8,805 nt of DNA. Source: an uncultured Butyrivibrio sp. Its GTDB lineage: Bacteria; Bacillota; Clostridia; Lachnospirales; Lachnospiraceae. The position numbers were made by a program, and so were the translations under genes. The notes under the pieces are model-generated. The model did not search any database and was not told the DNA's origin. It saw only the letters and a program-made list of their open reading frames with translations. Numbering within the stretch: position 1 is the first letter of the stretch; each line of letters opens with the position of its first letter. The DNA lies in the NCBI GenBank assembly GCA_947169985.1, contig CAMVRW010000093.1, positions 1 through 8,805 of the forward strand, in the 5' to 3' direction. Shown here piece after piece: positions 4,436 to 8,805 of this stretch.

Positions 4436-7363
4436 ATGTTATCTATCAACATGGATGACGTCATGAACGTCATAACATCCATCAAATCTTATCTGATAGC
4501 TATTGGTATTATCATAGCTGTTGCAGTGGTTCTCATGATCGCTGTAATGAAGCTTAATAAGCCACTTAAGAAGCTTATCAGAGGAACAGCGCTTGTTGCA
4601 ATGCTCACAGGTATTGTAGTATGCGTAAACATGATCTGTTCAGGCCCTATGAGCACAATGCTTGACCTGGTAAGCGGATCAGGAACTATTTCAAAAGAAA
4701 CTTCTGACGAATCTACAGTTCTTGCACAGGATATCGCAAGAGAAGGTATTGTTCTTCTTGAGAATGAAGGAAACACTCTTCCTGTTGCAAGTGGTTCTAA
4801 GCTCAATGTCTTTGGATGGGCTTCAACAAATCCTATCCTCGGTGGTGCTGGTTCAGGCGCTCTTAATGATGCTTATGAGACCATCGATCTTCTTAAGTCA
4901 CTGGCTGATGCAGGAATTGAGACAAATAAGGATCTTACAAAGTTCTACACGGACTATAAGGCTGACAGACCTGTTGTAGGAATGTGGAATCAGGATTGGA
5001 CACTTCCTGAGCCTAACGTTTCTCTTTACACAGACGACCTTATGGCAAATGCAAAGAGCTTTTCTGACACAGCAATGATCGTTATCAGCCGTTCAGGCGG
5101 AGAGGGTGCTGACCTTCCTACAAATATGAACGCAGTTATTGATGGTTCATATCAGGATGGCACAACCTACACAGCCGGCACATATGACGACACTTTAAAT
5201 GCAGGTAATGACTGGGATGCAGGTGATCACTACCTTCAGCTCACAAACAGAGAGGAAGAGATGATCGACCTTGTATGTGCTAATTTTGACAAGGTTATCC
5301 TTGTTTACAATGGTGCAAATGCATTCGAACTTGGTTTCATTAATGATCACCCTCAGATTAAGTCAGCTCTTTGGGTAGCTGGAATGGGTCACGTTGGTAT
5401 GGAGGCCCTTGGTGAGATCGTTACCGGTGAGGTTAACCCTTCAGGTAAGACAATCGATACTTATGTTTACAACATGAAAGAGACACCTTGGTGGAACAAC
5501 TTTGGTGATTTCAATTACACAAACATGGATGAGTTTGCTTACACATCCACAGGTTTCACAGGCGTAGAGTCTACAGCATATGTTTCATTCATCAACTATG
5601 TTGAGGGTATTTACGTTGGTTACAAGTTCTACGAGACAGCAGATGCAGAGGGACTTATCGATTACGATAAGATGGTTCAGTATCCATTTGGCTATGGACT
5701 TTCCTACACATCTTTCGAGCAGACAATGGGAGACATCACAGAGGCTGATGGACAGATCAGCTTCGATGTCACTGTAACAAATACAGGTTCTGTAGCAGGT
5801 AAGGATGTTGTTGAGGTTTACTACAACCCTCCTTACACAAACGGCGGAATTGAGAAGGCAACAGCAAACCTTATCGAGTTTGAAAAGACTGATCTTCTTG
5901 AGCCAGGCGCTTCACAGACCTTCAATATTTCTTTTGCCCTTGAGGATATTGCATCCTACGATTACCAGAATGCAAAGGGATATGTCCTTGAGGCAGGAGA
6001 TTATGTGATCTCCATCAACAAGGATTCACACACAATCCTTGATTCAAAGACTTACACAGTAGGCAGTGAAGTTGTCTACAACGGTTCAAACAACAGAAAT
6101 TCTGATATGGTAACAGCTACAAACGCATTTGATTATGCTGAAGGTGATGTTACATATCTTTCAAGAAAAGACGGATTTGCAAATTATGCTAAGGCAACTG
6201 CAGCTCCTTCAAACTATGAGATGAGCGCAGCAGCTAAGGCTGATTTCTACAACATCAGCAATTACCTTACACCTGAAGCAACGGCAGCAGACGAAGATCC
6301 TAATGCTGCAGCAGTTACAACAGGCGCAGCTACAAACCTTAAGCTTGCTGATCTTCGTGATGTGGCTAAGGATGATCCAAAGTGGGATGAGCTCCTTGAC
6401 AGCATGAGCCTTGACGATATGAATGCTCTTATCTCTCTTGGCGGATATCAGACAAACTCTGTTGATTCAATTGGAAAGGTACGTACAAATGACTGTGACG
6501 GACCTGCTTCAATTAACAACAACTTCACAGGAGTTGGATCTCTTGGATTCCCTGTTGGAGTAACTGTAGCAGCAACCTTCAATAAGGCACTTGCTTATGA
6601 GTTTGGACAGTCAATCGGAAAGATGGCTGACGAAATGGATGTATCAGGATGGTACGCACCTGCTATGAACATCCACAGAACAGCTTTTGCAGGACGTAAT
6701 TTCGAGTACTACTCAGAGGACGGAGTTCTTTCAGGTATAATCGCTTCAAATGCCTGCCAGGGTTCATGGTCACAGGGCGTTTACGCATACATGAAGCACT
6801 TTGCTCTCAATGATCAGGAAGAAAACAGATGTGACATGCTCTGCACATGGGCTAATGAGCAGGCTATCCGTGAGATCTACCTTAGACCTTTCGAGATGTG
6901 CGTAAAGAGAACACCTATCCTTGCAGTAATGTCATCCTTCAACTATATCGGAAACCGTTGGGCAGGTGGATCTGCTTCACTTCTTAAGACTGTTCTCCGT
7001 GATGAGTGGGGATTCAACGGATTTGTTCTTACTGACTACTTCGGAGTTTATGGATACATGTCATCAGATCAGGCTATCCGTAACGGTACAGACTGCATGC
7101 TGGTTAACTATCCTACAGCTACAAACAATGTTCAGTTCAGAGATACAAACGGTGCTCAGCAGGCAATGCGTGAGGCTACCAAGAACATTCTCTACACAGT
7201 AGTTCAGTCCAGAGCATATGCACCTGAGAATCTTACAATGGGCATGGCTTCCTGGAAGAAGCTCATGATCGTTCTCGATGTTATTTTTGCAGGACTCATG
7301 ATCTGTCTGATGACTATTTTTGTAAAGAACTATAATAAAAGAAAAGCTGAGACAGAGCAGTAA
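4436..7363 (+). CDS. circularly permuted GH3 beta-glycosidase, membrane-anchored at both ends
   Basis: This retaining glycosidase of 975 residues probably cuts beta-linked oligosaccharides outside the cell. Domain order is reversed: the GH3 C-terminal alpha/beta domain comes first (about 95-425), then a fibronectin-III-like domain (about 435-540), a variable linker (about 545-635), and the catalytic barrel last (about 640-920). The predicted nucleophile is Asp867 in VLTDYFG and the predicted acid/base is Glu223 in SGGEGAD. DGP (688-690), GRNFEYYSED (753-762) and KHF (787-789) complete the active site. Helices at about 18-39 and 50-68 flank a basic loop, and a third at 943-963 is followed by a basic tail. 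By the positive-inside rule all catalytic domains face outward. Ribosome site GGGAGG at 4423-4428 supports this ATG; ATGs at 4451 and 4463 lack one. I recall BglA of Butyrivibrio fibrisolvens with the same inverted order. Threonine is mostly ACA by eye, suggesting high expression. Sugar specificity cannot be read. Confidence 0.92.
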   Translation: MLSINMDDVMNVITSIKSYLIAIGIIIAVAVVLMIAVMKLNKPLKKLIRGTALVAMLTGIVVCVNMICSGPMSTMLDLVSGSGTISKETSDESTVLAQDIAREGIVLLENEGNTLPVASGSKLNVFGWASTNPILGGAGSGALNDAYETIDLLKSLADAGIETNKDLTKFYTDYKADRPVVGMWNQDWTLPEPNVSLYTDDLMANAKSFSDTAMIVISRSGGEGADLPTNMNAVIDGSYQDGTTYTAGTYDDTLNAGNDWDAGDHYLQLTNREEEMIDLVCANFDKVILVYNGANAFELGFINDHPQIKSALWVAGMGHVGMEALGEIVTGEVNPSGKTIDTYVYNMKETPWWNNFGDFNYTNMDEFAYTSTGFTGVESTAYVSFINYVEGIYVGYKFYETADAEGLIDYDKMVQYPFGYGLSYTSFEQTMGDITEADGQISFDVTVTNTGSVAGKDVVEVYYNPPYTNGGIEKATANLIEFEKTDLLEPGASQTFNISFALEDIASYDYQNAKGYVLEAGDYVISINKDSHTILDSKTYTVGSEVVYNGSNNRNSDMVTATNAFDYAEGDVTYLSRKDGFANYAKATAAPSNYEMSAAAKADFYNISNYLTPEATAADEDPNAAAVTTGAATNLKLADLRDVAKDDPKWDELLDSMSLDDMNALISLGGYQTNSVDSIGKVRTNDCDGPASINNNFTGVGSLGFPVGVTVAATFNKALAYEFGQSIGKMADEMDVSGWYAPAMNIHRTAFAGRNFEYYSEDGVLSGIIASNACQGSWSQGVYAYMKHFALNDQEENRCDMLCTWANEQAIREIYLRPFEMCVKRTPILAVMSSFNYIGNRWAGGSASLLKTVLRDEWGFNGFVLTDYFGVYGYMSSDQAIRNGTDCMLVNYPTATNNVQFRDTNGAQQAMREATKNILYTVVQSRAYAPENLTMGMASWKKLMIVLDVIFAGLMICLMTIFVKNYNKRKAETEQ
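4455..4473 (+). repeat. inverted repeat in the first codons of the permuted GH3 gene
   Basis: ATGACGT (4455-4461) and ACGTCAT (4467-4473) are exact reverse complements separated by CATGA; the overlapping ATGACGTCAT at 4455-4464 is itself a 10-bp palindrome. The same bases also read as a direct repeat ACGTCATGA/ACGTCATAA. It starts 17 nt after the start codon. It could be an operator half-site pair or a small mRNA hairpin affecting translation, or simply a result of coding for DDVMNVI. Confidence 0.35.
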
Positions 7364-7389
7364 CTCGGCGTGAAAGAAGGGAATAACCC

Positions 7390-8805
7390 ATGAAGTATCA
7401 GGATATCATTTCAAGTATGACAATAGAAGAAAAGGCTGCTTTCCTCAGCGGAAAAGGAGAGTGGGAGACAAGGAATTTTGATAAACTCGGCATTCCTTCA
7501 ATATTCTGCTCTGACGGACCTCACGGAATAAGGAAGCAGGCTGGAGCAGGAGATCATCTGGGACTTAACGAGTCTTTGCCTGCCACATGCTTTCCGACAG
7601 CTGCAACTATTGCAAACAGCTGGAATGAGGAACTGGGAGAAACCCTGGGAGAAACCCTTGGTGAAGAGGCTATGGCGGAGGGCGTTAACGTCCTCCTGGG
7701 CCCTGGCCTTAATATAAAAAGAAGCCCTCTTTGCGGTAGAAACTTTGAGTATTTCTCAGAGGATCCCTATCTTGCAGGTAAGATGGCTGCATCCTATGTG
7801 AGGGGGATTCAGTCTAAGGGCGTATATGCCTGCCCTAAGCATTTTGCAGTAAACTCTCAGGAACTCCGTCGTATGGCCATGAATTCAGTGGTTGATGAGA
7901 GAACCCTTAGAGAGATCTACCTTACAGGCTTTGAGATTGCGGTAAAAGAGGGAAAGGCAAAGACCATCATGTCTGCCTACAATGAGGTAAATGGTGTCTA
8001 TGCCAACGAAAACAAGCACCTTTTAAAAGATATTCTTCGTGATGAGTGGGGCTTTGACGGAATTGTTATCACTGACTGGGGCGCAAGTAACGATCATGCC
8101 CTTGGCGTGGCAGCAGGCTCTAACCTGGAGATGCCTAATCCCGGACTTGATTCAGCAAGGGGACTTATTGCTGCTGTTGAGAGCGGAAAGATCTCCATGG
8201 AAGACGTGGACGCACGAGTTGACGAGCTTTTGGATGCGGTTATCACACTGTCTGTAAAAGCTAAGGGAAGATCTGAGGAATTTGATAAGAATGCTCATCA
8301 TGCTGTGGCAAGAAGAGCTGCGACAGAGAGCACTATCCTTTTGAAGAATGAGGACAAGATCCTTCCTTTGAAGAGCGGAGCCAAGGTTGCTATTATTGGT
8401 GACTTTGCCTTTGTTCCAAGATATCAGGGAGCAGGATCATCATTGGTTAATCCTACCAAGGTTGAGACTGTAGCTGAGCTTTCAGGAAGCTATGACCTTC
8501 AGATTGTAGGCATGAGCAGAGGATATTCCAGAAACGGAAAAGAAGATGCAGCCACAAAGAAAGAAGCTCTGGATCTTGCTGCAAGAGCAGATATAGTTCT
8601 TTTCTTCTTCGGTCTTAACGAGGACTCTGAGTCAGAGGGAATGGACAGGACTCATATGCGCATTCCTCAGAACCAGATTGAACTTCTTCAGGAGCTTGGA
8701 CAGGTCAATGCTAATCTTGTTGGTGTTATCAGCGCAGGATCAGCGATTGAGATGCCCTGGCATCATTATTTTAAAGCTCTTTTGCACTGCTATCTGAATG
8801 GCCAG
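7390..8805 (+). CDS. GH3 beta-glucosidase-like enzyme, normal domain order, 3' end missing
   Basis: The frame is open from ATG 7390 to the window edge, giving 472 residues of a protein that in this family usually has 700-850. The N-terminal barrel (about 1-290) has DGPHG at 42-46, GRNFEYFSEDP from residue 116, KHF at 150-152 and the nucleophile Asp229 in VITDWGA. The alpha/beta domain starts near 305 with ESTILLKNEDKILPL and RYQGAGSS, and holds the predicted acid/base Glu416 in SESEGMDR. There is no signal peptide or membrane helix, so it should act in the cytoplasm on imported or phosphorylase-generated short sugars. The start follows the previous stop by 26 nt with AGAAGGGA at 7375-7382 as ribosome site, so the two GH3 genes form an operon. 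Both catalytic residues are present, so activity is expected. Exact substrate (glucoside, xyloside or other) is not decidable. The fibronectin-like C-terminal domain would lie outside the window. Confidence 0.93.
   Translation, partial: MKYQDIISSMTIEEKAAFLSGKGEWETRNFDKLGIPSIFCSDGPHGIRKQAGAGDHLGLNESLPATCFPTAATIANSWNEELGETLGETLGEEAMAEGVNVLLGPGLNIKRSPLCGRNFEYFSEDPYLAGKMAASYVRGIQSKGVYACPKHFAVNSQELRRMAMNSVVDERTLREIYLTGFEIAVKEGKAKTIMSAYNEVNGVYANENKHLLKDILRDEWGFDGIVITDWGASNDHALGVAAGSNLEMPNPGLDSARGLIAAVESGKISMEDVDARVDELLDAVITLSVKAKGRSEEFDKNAHHAVARRAATESTILLKNEDKILPLKSGAKVAIIGDFAFVPRYQGAGSSLVNPTKVETVAELSGSYDLQIVGMSRGYSRNGKEDAATKKEALDLAARADIVLFFFGLNEDSESEGMDRTHMRIPQNQIELLQELGQVNANLVGVISAGSAIEMPWHHYFKALLHCYLNGQ
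7633..7668 (+). repeat. 12-bp tandem repeat inside the second GH3 gene
   Basis: CTGGGAGAAACC occurs twice exactly (7633-7644, 7645-7656), followed by a diverged third unit CTTGGTGAAGAG (7657-7668). It encodes LGET-LGET-LGEE in the barrel helix before the GRNFEYFSED strand. The unit is a multiple of three, so slippage would keep frame. From memory the family has a helix of equal length here, so this may be convergence and not a recent expansion. Confidence 0.7.

Noticed and set aside
4281..4466. A 61-codon open frame running across the intergenic hairpins
   Set aside because: It crosses both stem-loops and the T-run, overlaps the ends of two well-supported genes, has no ribosome site and its product resembles nothing I know.
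4436..7363. The reversed GH3 domain order as an assembly join or frameshift artefact
   Set aside because: A single uninterrupted frame runs through with matching codon use, both catalytic residues are kept, and the helices at each end make a consistent topology. The same order is known from rumen bacteria.
7379..7389. GGGAATAACCC mini-hairpin covering the ribosome site of the second GH3 gene
   Set aside because: Three G-C pairs around a 5-nt loop are too weak to be meaningful without conservation data.
1..8805. tRNA, rRNA, CRISPR array, insertion sequence, phage or defence genes
   Set aside because: I saw no array of regularly spaced repeats, no transposase or integrase motifs, no terminal inverted repeats and no tRNA-like cloverleaf; nearly all the DNA is explained by the six genes.

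Overview
The window looks like chromosomal DNA from an anaerobic Firmicute of the family Lachnospiraceae. Butyrivibrio or Pseudobutyrivibrio is my best guess. This is an inference from moderate GC, strong AGGAGG-type ribosome sites, AgrC/AgrA-like LytTR signalling, a PilT ATPase in a Gram-positive style setting, and a family 3 glycosidase in reversed domain order, an arrangement I recall from BglA of Butyrivibrio fibrisolvens. All recognised genes lie on the + strand.

Layout. 1-69 is a short leader with a weak promoter candidate. 70-4291 is a tight four-gene run: pilT (type IV pilus retraction ATPase), a LytTR response regulator, a polytopic GHKL sensor kinase, and a membrane diguanylate cyclase-like protein. 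Junctions are 19 nt, 1 nt and a 4-nt overlap, so they are probably one transcript. 4288-4393 is a crowded intergenic block with two hairpins; the second is a clear intrinsic terminator. 4436-7363 encodes a circularly permuted glycoside hydrolase family 3 (GH3) enzyme anchored in the membrane at both ends. 7390-8805 is a second GH3 gene in normal domain order, apparently cytoplasmic, cut off by the window edge.

How the parts may work together. The first operon links pilus retraction to a quorum- or ligand-sensing two-component pair and to cyclic-di-GMP signalling, which would fit control of surface attachment or motility. The second operon pairs an outside-facing beta-glycosidase with a soluble one, which fits sequential cutting of plant-derived oligosaccharides on both sides of the membrane.

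Most notable observation. A 16-nt direct repeat with a 21-bp period (4341-4356 and 4362-4377, two mismatches) sits just upstream of the glycosidase operon. Its 9-mers, GCAGTTCGT and ACCGTTTGT separated by exactly 12 nt, fit the published LytTR-family operator pattern at 17 of 18 positions. It is therefore a candidate binding site for the response regulator encoded upstream, which could join the two operons into one circuit. It overlaps the terminator hairpin, so the match could also be a by-product of a terminator repeat. The gene families themselves are all known; what may be new is this wiring and the doubly anchored permuted enzyme.
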